A model generated the notes under the pieces. That model was given only the letters and a program-made list of their open reading frames with translations. It did no database searches and was not told the DNA's origin. From an uncultured Collinsella sp. (GTDB lineage Bacteria; Actinomycetota; Coriobacteriia; Coriobacteriales; Coriobacteriaceae), in assembly GCA_900757205.1 (NCBI GenBank), contig CAAENA010000002.1:1-31973 (forward strand): a stretch of DNA of 31,973 nt. The letters are read 5' to 3'. Every line of letters starts with the position of its first letter. Positions within the stretch are counted from its first letter, which is position 1. The position numbers and the translations under genes were made by a program. Shown piece after piece: positions 14,250 through 22,014 of this stretch.

Positions 14250-16907
14250 TTAGGCGCCGAGCGCGGTCTTAGCGGCCGCGAGGGCATCGGCGATGCCGGC
14301 GGCGTTCTTGCCACCGGCCTGGGCCATGTTGGGACGGCCGCCACCGCGACCGTCGACCAGGCCCGCGATCTGCTTGATCACGTTGCCGGCGTGGAAACCG
14401 GCCTTGACAGCGTCATCAGAGCCGGCGGCGAGCAGGGCCGGGGTGCCCTTCTCAGTCACGCTGGCGACGACGCAGGCGACAGGACCGGCAACCTTCTGGT
14501 GCACGGTATCCCAGACGTTTCGCAGGTCAGCGGCCTCAAGGCCCTGGAGCTCAGCGACGACGAGCTTGTAGCCGTCGAGCTCGACGGCGCCCTCGATGGC
14601 GCTGGAGATAGCATCGGAGGAGCCACCGGTCAGCGCCTTCTTAAGCTTATTGGACGTCTCGCGCAGCTCAGCCTGCAGGTTTTCCACGCGGGCGGGAACC
14701 TCATCCACACGGCACTTGAGCGCAGCAGCAGCGGCGTCAACGAGCGCCAAGCGGTCGGCCATGTAGTCGAGAGCGCCCTTGGAGGTCACGGCCTCGATAC
14801 GGCGGACGTTCGAGCCCGTGGAAGACTCGGAGATGATCTTGAACAGACCGATCTCGGCGGTGTTGGCGGCATGCGTGCCACCGCAGAGCTCGCGGGAGAA
14901 CGGCTGGTCCTCGGCGCCCACGGAGACAACGCGGACGACGTCGCCGTACTTCTCGCCAAAGAGGGCGACAGCACCGGCGGCCTTGGCCTCGTCGATGCCC
15001 ATGACGCGGGTCACAACCGGCTTGGAAGCGAAGATCTGCTGGTTGACCAGGTCCTCGACAGCCTTGAGCTGCCCGGAGGACAGGGCCTCGAAGTGCGTGA
15101 AGTCAAAGCGCAGGTGCTCGGGCGTCACCAACGAGCCAGCCTGGGAGACATGCTCGCCCAGGACCTGCTTAAGCGCGGCGTCGAGCAGGTGCGTGGCGGT
15201 GTGGTTGCGACGCAGGAAGCCACGGCGCTCGGCGTCGAGCGCCGCGGCCACGGTAGCACCGACGGTCAGCGTGCCCTCGGCGACGTGGGCGACGTGGGCA
15301 TACAGGCCGTTGTGGTTCTTGGTATCGGAAATGGTCAGCGCAACGCCCTCGGCGGAAAGCTCGCCGGCGTCGCCCTGCTGGCCACCCATCTCGGCATAGA
15401 ACGGGGTGCGGTCGAGCACGACCTCGACGTCCTCGCCGGCGGCAACGGACTCGACGGACTCGCCGTTGCTCACGATGGCGACAACCTTGGCGCCATCGAT
15501 GACGTCGTTGTCATAGCCGTCGAACTCGGTCGCGGCAACCTTGTCGGAAAGCTCGACCCACACGTCGTTAAAACTACCCCAGGCATCGCCCTTAGCGTTG
15601 GCGCGGGCGCGGGCCTTCTGGTCCTCCATGCAAGCGGTAAAGCCATCCATGTCGACGTCGTGACCGGCGGTGCCGGCGATCTCGACAGTCAGGTCAATGG
15701 GGAAACCAAAGGTGTCGTGAAGCTTAAAGGCAACATCGCCCGGAAGGACAGCGCCGTCGGCGAGCGCGGCCAGGGCCTCGTCCAGGTAAACGCGGCCGTT
15801 GTCGAGCGTCGTTGAGAAACGCTCCTCCTCGGAGGCGACGATGCCCTTAACGAGCGCGACGTTCTTGAGCAGCTCGGGATAAGCCTCGCCCATCTGAGCG
15901 TTGACCTCGTCGATAAACTTGGTCAGGAAGGCGCCCTCGATGCCCAGCAGACGCCCGTGGAACACGGCACGACGGAGCAGGCGGCGCAGGACGTACTCGC
16001 GGCCCTCGTTACCGGGCAGGATGCCGTCCGAGATCATAAAGTCGACGGCACGGGAGTGGTCGGCGATGATGCGCAGGGAGCGGCTGGCACCGGAGTAATC
16101 GTCGGCGTCATAGGTCTTGCCGCTGATCTTCTCACCGAGCTTGATGAGGTGCTGCATCAGATCGCCGTCGTAGTTAGCGGTCTTGTGCTGCATGATAGCG
16201 GCCATGCGCTCCAGACCCATGCCCGTATCGAGGTTGCGGTGCGGCAGCTCCGGCATGGAGCCGTCCTCCTGGCGGTCGTACTGGGTAAACACGAGGTTCC
16301 AGAACTCAAGGAAGCGATCGCAGTCGCAGCCAGGCTTGCAGTCGGGGCTGCCGCAACCGACCTCCTCGCCCATGTCAAAGTAGATCTCGGAGCACGGACC
16401 GCAGGGGCCGGTGGGGCCAGCGGCCCAGAAGTTGTCGTCCTCGCCCAGGCGGGAGATGTGATCCTCGGCAACGCCCAGAGAGCGCCACACGTCGTGGGTC
16501 TCGTCGTCCTCGGTAAAGACGGTGAAGTACAGGCGGTCGAGCGGCAGCTTGAACTCCTTGGTGATGAGCTCAAAGGCCCAAGCGCAGGCCTGCTGCTTGG
16601 AGACGCCACCAAAGGAGAAGTCGCCGAGCATCTCAAAGAAGGACAGGTGACGGCCGTCCTCGCCGATGCAATCGATGTCGTTGGTGCGGACGCACTTCTG
16701 GCAAGAGATTGCGCCGATCTCCTTCATGGTCTTCTTGCCCTGGTAATACTCCTTAAACTGGTTCATGCCGGCGTTGGCAAGCAGCAGCGAAGGATCGTCG
16801 GGGACGAGGGACGAAGAAGGATAGAGCTTAAGACCGCGCTCCTCAAAGAAGTTGAGGAACTTGGAGCGGATCTCGGCCGTAGTCATTGACGGGTAGTCAG
16901 CACTCAT
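14250..16907 (-). CDS. alaS: Alanine-tRNA ligase
   Basis: This 885-residue class II synthetase charges tRNA-Ala. The N-terminal catalytic domain begins TAEIRSKFLNFFEERG and contains MNQFKEYYQGK. The editing domain has the zinc motifs HTATHLL and CGGTH. A C-terminal coiled region is followed by the glycine-rich DGRGGGRPNMAQAGG of the C-Ala domain. The ATG at 16907 follows GGAG at nine bases; an internal ATG at 16886 is a possible alternative. It heads the ruvX-mltG-yqeG-aroK-aroB-like run. No T-box is seen upstream. Confidence 0.97.
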   Translation of the reverse strand: MSADYPSMTTAEIRSKFLNFFEERGLKLYPSSSLVPDDPSLLLANAGMNQFKEYYQGKKTMKEIGAISCQKCVRTNDIDCIGEDGRHLSFFEMLGDFSFGGVSKQQACAWAFELITKEFKLPLDRLYFTVFTEDDETHDVWRSLGVAEDHISRLGEDDNFWAAGPTGPCGPCSEIYFDMGEEVGCGSPDCKPGCDCDRFLEFWNLVFTQYDRQEDGSMPELPHRNLDTGMGLERMAAIMQHKTANYDGDLMQHLIKLGEKISGKTYDADDYSGASRSLRIIADHSRAVDFMISDGILPGNEGREYVLRRLLRRAVFHGRLLGIEGAFLTKFIDEVNAQMGEAYPELLKNVALVKGIVASEEERFSTTLDNGRVYLDEALAALADGAVLPGDVAFKLHDTFGFPIDLTVEIAGTAGHDVDMDGFTACMEDQKARARANAKGDAWGSFNDVWVELSDKVAATEFDGYDNDVIDGAKVVAIVSNGESVESVAAGEDVEVVLDRTPFYAEMGGQQGDAGELSAEGVALTISDTKNHNGLYAHVAHVAEGTLTVGATVAAALDAERRGFLRRNHTATHLLDAALKQVLGEHVSQAGSLVTPEHLRFDFTHFEALSSGQLKAVEDLVNQQIFASKPVVTRVMGIDEAKAAGAVALFGEKYGDVVRVVSVGAEDQPFSRELCGGTHAANTAEIGLFKIISESSTGSNVRRIEAVTSKGALDYMADRLALVDAAAAALKCRVDEVPARVENLQAELRETSNKLKKALTGGSSDAISSAIEGAVELDGYKLVVAELQGLEAADLRNVWDTVHQKVAGPVACVVASVTEKGTPALLAAGSDDAVKAGFHAGNVIKQIAGLVDGRGGGRPNMAQAGGKNAAGIADALAAAKTALGA

Positions 16908-16979
16908 AGAGGGGATCTCCTCGGTTTCACATCGAAACAGTTCAAACGTAACGATATTACCATCCCACCGCGCCTGTGC

Positions 16980-17009
16980 AAAAAAGAGGGCCGCCAAACA
17001 GCGACCCTC
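16980..17009 (-). terminator. Intrinsic terminator upstream of alaS
   Basis: On the minus strand GAGGG-U-CGC pairs with GCG-G-CCCUC around a 6-base loop and runs into six T residues. It would stop transcripts coming from the AI-2E transporter operon after they cross the small plus-strand gene, and so insulates alaS. Confidence 0.8.
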
Positions 17010-17065
17010 CAGCGAAAGTGCACGTTATTTAGGTCTGTCAAATACTTTGAAAAAAATGATTTCGG

Positions 17066-17071
17066 TATAAT
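17066..17071 (+). promoter_or_regulatory. -10 box of the small membrane protein gene
   Basis: A perfect TATAAT lies 32 bases before the ATG of the small gene. The -35 at 17 bases would be TACTTT, while a TTGAAA at 13 bases is too close. Confidence 0.6.
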
Positions 17072-17103
17072 TGCATATAAGAATCGTCCGGAAGGAGCGA
17101 TCG

Positions 17104-17343
17104 ATGAATAGCAAACGGTTTGCCGTGAATGCACTAACCTCAGTAGCCCTTTTAGCAATCTTCGCTTACTCGAGCTGGTATGTGAACCAGCCGAGATTTG
17201 GCTACGCATTGTACGCAGTAACATCTGGCGATAAAGCGTATTACACCCTAAGCGCAATTGACGCCATCTTTTTCTATGTGGCTGGCCCCTTATCAATCGC
17301 TTTGATCGCGTTTATTGTTATTTACAACATCAAGAAACGCTAA
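17104..17343 (+). CDS. Small two-helix membrane protein, unknown function
   Basis: This 79-residue protein has AAGGAG just before its ATG and a TATAAT further upstream, so it is very likely real. It has two predicted membrane helices, about residues 10-27 (LTSVALLAIFAYSSWYV) and 53-75 (AIFFYVAGPLSIALIAFIVIY). Between them is an aromatic, tyrosine-rich loop, and the end is basic (NIKKR). Its base composition is noticeably AT-richer than its neighbours. It is the only plus-strand gene between the regulator at 2.6 kb and the dehydrogenase at 30.3 kb. It ends six bases before the convergent transporter gene. I recognise no family. Confidence 0.75.
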   Translation: MNSKRFAVNALTSVALLAIFAYSSWYVNQPRFGYALYAVTSGDKAYYTLSAIDAIFFYVAGPLSIALIAFIVIYNIKKR

Positions 17344-17349
17344 CAGAGC

Positions 17350-18762
17350 CTATTTGGAATCCGAATCGTCCATGGAGCCGTCGATGCCGGTTTTGGTGTC
17401 GTCGTCAGAGCCTGTGTCGTCGTCCTTGGCAAAGGGGTTCTTAAAGAAACCCGTCGCGTCGGGCTGCAGGCCTGAGAGCTTAATCCAGGGATTATCGAGC
17501 TCGGGCTTGGGCATTGCCTGGGCCTCGGGAGCGGTCTCGTTGCCGATGAGTTCGGACTCGTAGATGAACGTATCGTCGCCAAGCGCGTCGTAGGCGGCGA
17601 CCGGGTTGCCCTCGGTATCGCGATACGGCGTGCCCTTAAACACGGCGCCATCGTATGCCACGAGCTGACGGCCGGTCTCGTTCTCAAAGTAGTAGACGAA
17701 AATGCCCTTGAGGGCTGCGCACAGCGGAATGGCAATGATCATGCCAATAGGACCCATGAGTGCCGAGCCAATAACGAGCGCCGTGAGGCTCATGATGGGA
17801 TGCACCTGCACCGAGCTCTGCATGACCTTAGGCGAAATTACGTTATCGGTGACGTTTTGAGCGACCATCGTCACGATGAGCGTCCATAACGCCAACATGG
17901 GGCTGAACATGAAACCGAGCACTGTGGCGATTGCTGCGCTCACCCAGGGACCGACGACCGGAACCAAATGCATGATGCCGGTAAAGATGGCCATGAGCGC
18001 CGCATACGGATGGCCGATGATCATAAAACCGATAAAGGCGAGGAAACCACCGCAGATGGACGTCACGACCATACCGCGCATGTAGCCGCCGACAGAGCGA
18101 GAAAGGATGGCGACCATAAAGCGGTACGAGGTCTCCTTCTCCTGACCGATGATGGTGCAAATCTCGTGGTGCATGCGAGGGTAGTCGCAGGCCATCCAGT
18201 ACGCAAGCACCAGACCAAGGAAGATCACGAACAACTGCGAGGCTGTATTGGTGATGAGCGGGAACACACCGCGGCCAAGCTCGGCAGCGATCTGAGACAC
18301 ATACTTCGATGCCACGGCAACCAGCGACGAAAGATTATCGTCCAGATACTCCTTGAGCGGCGTGTTGTTGAGCGTCTTGGCATGCGAGAGCATCTCGTTG
18401 AGATCACCACCCGCAACACGAAGCTGCTCGGGCAGGCGGCTCAGGACTTCCATGATTTGACCGAGCAAAATAGGCGATAGGATGCAGACGACGCCGACGA
18501 GCACGGCAACAACCACAATGAGTGCGATGAGCGAACCGAGGCCACGTCCGACGCCGTGATGCTCGAGCCAGTTGGTGATCGGAGACATCACAAAAGCGAT
18601 GATGGAACCGACAGCGAGAAACTCGATGACCGGTGCCAGGATGCCCATAAGGTTAAAGATTACGGCAGCGATGACAATGCAGCCGACGACGCCCCAAATG
18701 CGCAGCGTCAGAATGCGGGTATCGCGAAGCGTGCGGTCGATTTGTTGGGGGTGCTCACTCAT
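17350..18762 (-). CDS. AI-2E family transporter (YdiK/TqsA/PerM-like)
   Basis: This 470-residue polytopic membrane protein has the family plan: two N-terminal helices, a soluble segment at about 110-170, and a C-terminal bundle with the conserved GIMHLVPVVGPWVSAAIATVLGF and the NVISPKVMQSSVQVHP segment. Members are linked to autoinducer-2 or ion export, but most substrates are unknown. The C-terminal tail after about residue 380 is cytoplasmic, acidic and low in complexity. The ATG overlaps the sigma-factor stop (ATGA), so it is cotranscribed with the stress-type regulators. Confidence 0.88.
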   Translation of the reverse strand: MSEHPQQIDRTLRDTRILTLRIWGVVGCIVIAAVIFNLMGILAPVIEFLAVGSIIAFVMSPITNWLEHHGVGRGLGSLIALIVVVAVLVGVVCILSPILLGQIMEVLSRLPEQLRVAGGDLNEMLSHAKTLNNTPLKEYLDDNLSSLVAVASKYVSQIAAELGRGVFPLITNTASQLFVIFLGLVLAYWMACDYPRMHHEICTIIGQEKETSYRFMVAILSRSVGGYMRGMVVTSICGGFLAFIGFMIIGHPYAALMAIFTGIMHLVPVVGPWVSAAIATVLGFMFSPMLALWTLIVTMVAQNVTDNVISPKVMQSSVQVHPIMSLTALVIGSALMGPIGMIIAIPLCAALKGIFVYYFENETGRQLVAYDGAVFKGTPYRDTEGNPVAAYDALGDDTFIYESELIGNETAPEAQAMPKPELDNPWIKLSGLQPDATGFFKNPFAKDDDTGSDDDTKTGIDGSMDDSDSK

Positions 18763-19550
18763 GAACGAATCATCACTCCGTCGGGGTCGATCTTATCTTG
18801 AATCTTCTTAAGGGTACGGCGCAGCAGGCGCGAGACCTGCACCTGCGAGATGCCCAGCTTCTTGGCGATCTCGATCTGGGTCATGCCCTTTACGAAGCGC
18901 AACTCGATAACCTCGCGCTCGCGAGGCGAGAAATCGCGGATGGCTTCCTCGATTACCAGGCGGTCATCGGTAAAGTCGAGCTCATTGTCCTCGTCGGCAT
19001 AGCGGTCAAGAATCGAAGGCGCATCGTCGGAATCGGACGCGCCAGGAGCCTCGATGGGCACCGAGGTGTAGGCCGAGGACGATTCCATGGCTTCGAGCAC
19101 CTCGTCGACAGTCACGTCGAGGTATTCGGCGATTTCCTCAACCTTGGGCGAACGCTGTAGCTCGTTGGTGAGCTTATCGGTAGCCTGGTTGACCTTGGCC
19201 GAGAGCTCCTGCAAACGTCGGGGCACGCGCACGCTCCAGCCCTTGTCGCGGAAGTGGCGCTTAATCTCGCCCAGGATGGTGGGCGTGGCAAACGTCGTGA
19301 ACTCAAGTCCGCGTTCAGGGTCAAAGCGGTCGATAGCCTTGAGCAAGCCCAGATAGCCGACCTGCAAAAGGTCATCGAGCGGCTCACCGCGGTTTTTAAA
19401 TTTGTTGGCAAGAAACCTTACCAGGTTCATATGGGACATGACGAGCTGCTCGCGAGCATCCGGATCACCGGTCTCCTTATAACGACGAAACAGCTCGCGG
19501 GTTTTCTCCTTGTCCCAAGCGGTCTTGCCGCTCCGGGAACGTTCGGTCAT
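18759..19550 (-). CDS. SigB/SigF/SigG-type RNA polymerase sigma factor
   Basis: This 263-residue sigma-70 family protein has region 2 (DDLLQVGYLGLLKAIDRFDPERG, then FTTFATPTILGEIKRHFRDKGW), region 3 (PRRLQELSAKVNQATDKLT), and region 4 (FSPREREVIELRFVKGMTQIEIAKKLGISQVQVSRLLRR). This pattern is that of the stress and sporulation group SigB/F/G. It lies one base after the RsbW-like gene, its probable regulator, and overlaps the transporter gene. No anti-anti-sigma (RsbV/SpoIIAA) gene is present here. A general-stress role is inference from family and context. Confidence 0.93.
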   Translation of the reverse strand: MTERSRSGKTAWDKEKTRELFRRYKETGDPDAREQLVMSHMNLVRFLANKFKNRGEPLDDLLQVGYLGLLKAIDRFDPERGLEFTTFATPTILGEIKRHFRDKGWSVRVPRRLQELSAKVNQATDKLTNELQRSPKVEEIAEYLDVTVDEVLEAMESSSAYTSVPIEAPGASDSDDAPSILDRYADEDNELDFTDDRLVIEEAIRDFSPREREVIELRFVKGMTQIEIAKKLGISQVQVSRLLRRTLKKIQDKIDPDGVMIRS

Positions 19551-19551
19551 A

Positions 19552-19929
19552 TTAGATATCCGCCTTGAGGTCGAGGGAAAGCGTTAGGGGCGCCGCAGTC
19601 TTTTCGTAGGAATCGCACACGCTTGCAAGAATGAGCTCGGCATACACAGTAGCCTGGTCATCCTCGTCGACGGTGGCCTGTTCCCCAAAGGTAAAGGTCA
19701 TGCCGACGTGAGATTCGTCCACATCGAAATTGATCTTGATTTCGTCGCAGTCGACCGCGGTGCACCCAAAGATGAAGGCTTCCTCGGCAGCCATGCGGAT
19801 ATCCTCGATGCGATCGACGGACATAGAGCACAGGGCACCGACGTTGGCGGCCGTCATGCGCACCAAGCGCGCGAGACGCGGATCACCGGCAACGCTCAGC
19901 GTGATGGGGCAGGTTACTTCACTACTCAT
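19552..19929 (-). CDS. RsbW-like anti-sigma factor, degenerate ATP site
   Basis: This 125-residue protein looks like a GHKL anti-sigma kinase by size and layout (LARLVRMTAANVGALCSMSVDRIEDIRMAAEEAFIFG), and it sits immediately before the sigma gene as RsbW/SpoIIAB do. The usual N-box (SEAxxNAxxHA) reads EEAFIFGCTAV here, with no Asn. The glycine-rich G1 box is not visible. It may bind the sigma factor without kinase activity, or bind ATP in an unusual way. GAGGAG seven bases before the ATG at 19929 fixes the start, which overlaps the upstream gene by eight bases. Confidence 0.75.
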   Translation of the reverse strand: MSSEVTCPITLSVAGDPRLARLVRMTAANVGALCSMSVDRIEDIRMAAEEAFIFGCTAVDCDEIKINFDVDESHVGMTFTFGEQATVDEDDQATVYAELILASVCDSYEKTAAPLTLSLDLKADI

Positions 19930-20509
19930 CGCAGGACTCCTCGGAGGTCTCGGCAGGCATATAGGTGTAATACTGAGCAGGCTTGGCTGCGGGCTTCTGA
20001 ACATCATCGTCGTCAGCAGCGGCATCGTCATCGCCAATCAGAACGCGCTCAGTAGGCTGCTCGGCCTCGGCGGCGGCAGCGGCGAGCTTGCGACCGGCGT
20101 CGGCTGCAGGAGCCTTCACCTTATTGAAGAGCTTCTGCACGGCGCCAGCAGCAGAATCAGTCACGCTCGATACGGCATTGCTGGCCTCGGCCACGCTGCC
20201 CGTGACCTCGGAGATGTCGCGAACGACCGCCTCAACCTCAACGAGGTTAGACGTCAGAGCATCAACGGCAGTCTTGCTCGACTTGAGGAGCGGCTCAACC
20301 TGTGCCAGCGCGGGGGTGAGCTCATCGACAGCGCCATCGAGCTTTGCCACCACAGGCTGTGCCTCGGCGAGCGTATTGTTAAGGTCACTCACCGTCTTGT
20401 CGAGCGAGTCGACGACGGTGCGAGTCTTGCGCAGCGTGAGCGCGAGCTCGACAACAGCCCACACGCCGGCAACGGCGAGCACCAGCAGGGCGATTTGAAT
20501 GGGACTCAT
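19922..20509 (-). CDS. DUF948-like membrane coiled-coil protein
   Basis: This 195-residue protein has one N-terminal membrane helix (residues 4-24, IQIALLVLAVAGVWAVVELAL). A long helical region follows with heptad-like spacing of small and hydrophobic residues (about 30-120). The tail is Ala-rich and acidic. This layout is that of the DUF948/YtxG group, linked to general stress in Bacillus, but the match is by layout rather than a firm motif. GGGAGG lies five bases before the ATG. As the first gene of the sigma operon it may connect envelope state to the sigma factor. Confidence 0.6.
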   Translation of the reverse strand: MSPIQIALLVLAVAGVWAVVELALTLRKTRTVVDSLDKTVSDLNNTLAEAQPVVAKLDGAVDELTPALAQVEPLLKSSKTAVDALTSNLVEVEAVVRDISEVTGSVAEASNAVSSVTDSAAGAVQKLFNKVKAPAADAGRKLAAAAAEAEQPTERVLIGDDDAAADDDDVQKPAAKPAQYYTYMPAETSEESCDE

Positions 20510-20550
20510 GCAAGCCTCCCGAAGGAATCGAAATACAGACGTTTTTCATG

Positions 20551-20581
20551 GTACCCCAAAGAAGGGCAAAGATACCCAAAG
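20551..20581 (-). promoter_or_regulatory. Tandem GGGTA-type boxes before the sigma operon
   Basis: On the minus strand CTTTGGGTATC and CTTTGGGGTAC occur 20 bases apart, 42-72 bases before the first gene of the operon. GGGTAT resembles the -10 element of SigB-type promoters, but no GTTT -35 element is found at the right distance. Confidence 0.3.
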
Positions 20582-20604
20582 GGAATGCGCGAGGCGCCAA
20601 TGGC

Positions 20605-21954
20605 CTACTTGGGAGCGTTGCCGCTACGGTCGCGCTCGCTTTGCTCCACACGCCACTCTTCCCAACCGCGGCCGGCAGGCTGCCAGAACGCGCCGCGCTC
20701 CAACCCCTCGGGCAAATAGCGCTGATCGACCCAGCCTTCGGGATAATCGTGCGGGTACTTGTATACACCGTACTCGTCGCTGCCGGGACGGTGACGATCG
20801 CGCAGGAAGCTGGGCACCTCGCGAAGACCACTGCTGTGGATATCGGCCAGCGCCGCATCGATCGAGGCCTCGCACGCGTTGGACTTAGGCGCCAGGCACA
20901 CATAGAGCGCAGCCTGAGCCAGGTTGATGCGACACTCGGGATAGCCAATGACCTCGGCAGATTTAAATGCGGCATGTGCCACCAGAAGCGCCTGCGGGTC
21001 GGCGTTGCCAACATCCTCGGAAGCCTGAATCATAATGCGGCGAGCGATAAACTTGGGATCCTCCCCCGCATCGATCATGCGCGCAAGCCAATAAATGGTG
21101 GCATCGGGGTCGCTGCCTCGCATGGACTTGATGAACGCGCTAATAATGTCGTAGTGCATGTCACCATTTTTGTCATACGAAAACCCACGACGCGGATTGG
21201 CGATCTTCACGTCATCCACGGTAATGGGATAGCGTTCCCCCGCCGCCGGCGCTGGCGTTCCCTCGGTATCGGGACGCGTAACGGCAATCTCACTCGCAAG
21301 CTCGAGCGTCGTGAGCGCCGAGCGCGCATCACCCGCGGCCAGCGTGCAAATGGTCTTGACTGTATCCTCATCGGCCGAGAACTTACCGTTTAAACCCTGC
21401 GGCGCCTCGAGCGCACGCTCAATGAGCGTGGCGATATCCTCGTCCTTCAGGTGCTCAAGCTCTACCACACGCCCACGCGAGAGCAATGCCGAGTTGACCT
21501 CAAAGTACGGGTTTTCCGTCGTGGCGCCAATCATAATGACGGTGCGGTTCTCGACCGCATGCAGCAGGGCATCTTGCTGCGACTTCGAAAAGCGATGGAT
21601 CTCATCGATAAACAGAATGGTGCGGCGGTCGTAGGTGTTCAGACGGGTCTTAGCCTCATCGATTACGCGGCGCAGGTCCTTCACAGTGCCCGTCACGGCG
21701 CTGACCTCGACAAACTCGCTCTTGGTATGGTTGGCGATAATATGGGCCAGCGTCGTCTTGCCCGTACCGGCGGGGCCGTACAGAATCACACTCGACAGCA
21801 CATCATGCTCAATCGCGGCGCGCAGCCACGAGCCCTTACCGACGGCCTTTTGCTGGCCCACATACTCGTCGAGCGAATTGGGGCGCATACGCACCGCAAG
21901 CGGCGCATTTTTAAAGGAGCGCTCGCGCGTCGAAGCAGAAAAAAGGTCGTCCAT
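20605..21954 (-). CDS. rarA: Replication-associated recombination protein RarA (MgsA)
   Basis: RarA is a AAA+ ATPase that acts at stalled replication forks. The 449-residue product starts MDDLF and has the clamp-loader-like box VRMRPNSLDEYVGQ. Walker A is YGPAGTGKTT, Walker B is LFIDEIHRF, followed by sensor GATTENPYFEVNSALLSR. The C-terminal tetramerisation domain includes MRGSDPDATIYWLARMIDAGEDP and ASEDVGNADPQAL. The start at 21954 has GGGA five bases upstream; in-frame ATGs at 21960 and 21969 are less well placed. It lies about 60 bases after dgt. Confidence 0.95.
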   Translation of the reverse strand: MDDLFSASTRERSFKNAPLAVRMRPNSLDEYVGQQKAVGKGSWLRAAIEHDVLSSVILYGPAGTGKTTLAHIIANHTKSEFVEVSAVTGTVKDLRRVIDEAKTRLNTYDRRTILFIDEIHRFSKSQQDALLHAVENRTVIMIGATTENPYFEVNSALLSRGRVVELEHLKDEDIATLIERALEAPQGLNGKFSADEDTVKTICTLAAGDARSALTTLELASEIAVTRPDTEGTPAPAAGERYPITVDDVKIANPRRGFSYDKNGDMHYDIISAFIKSMRGSDPDATIYWLARMIDAGEDPKFIARRIMIQASEDVGNADPQALLVAHAAFKSAEVIGYPECRINLAQAALYVCLAPKSNACEASIDAALADIHSSGLREVPSFLRDRHRPGSDEYGVYKYPHDYPEGWVDQRYLPEGLERGAFWQPAGRGWEEWRVEQSERDRSGNAPK

Positions 21955-22014
21955 AGCCATCCCGTGCATTAATCAAAATCGTTGTTGACCAACAGTATAC
22001 CGAAAGGATACGAA

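Noticed and set aside
14391..15815. 474-codon open frame opposite alaS
   Set aside because: It has the same shadow composition, no ribosome-binding site and no recognisable motif.
16980..17041. Terminator plus a minus-strand TTGACA upstream of alaS as a T-box or attenuator
   Set aside because: No stem I, specifier or UGGN bulge is found, and no -10 box stands at the right distance from the TTGACA. A simple terminator for the upstream operon explains it.
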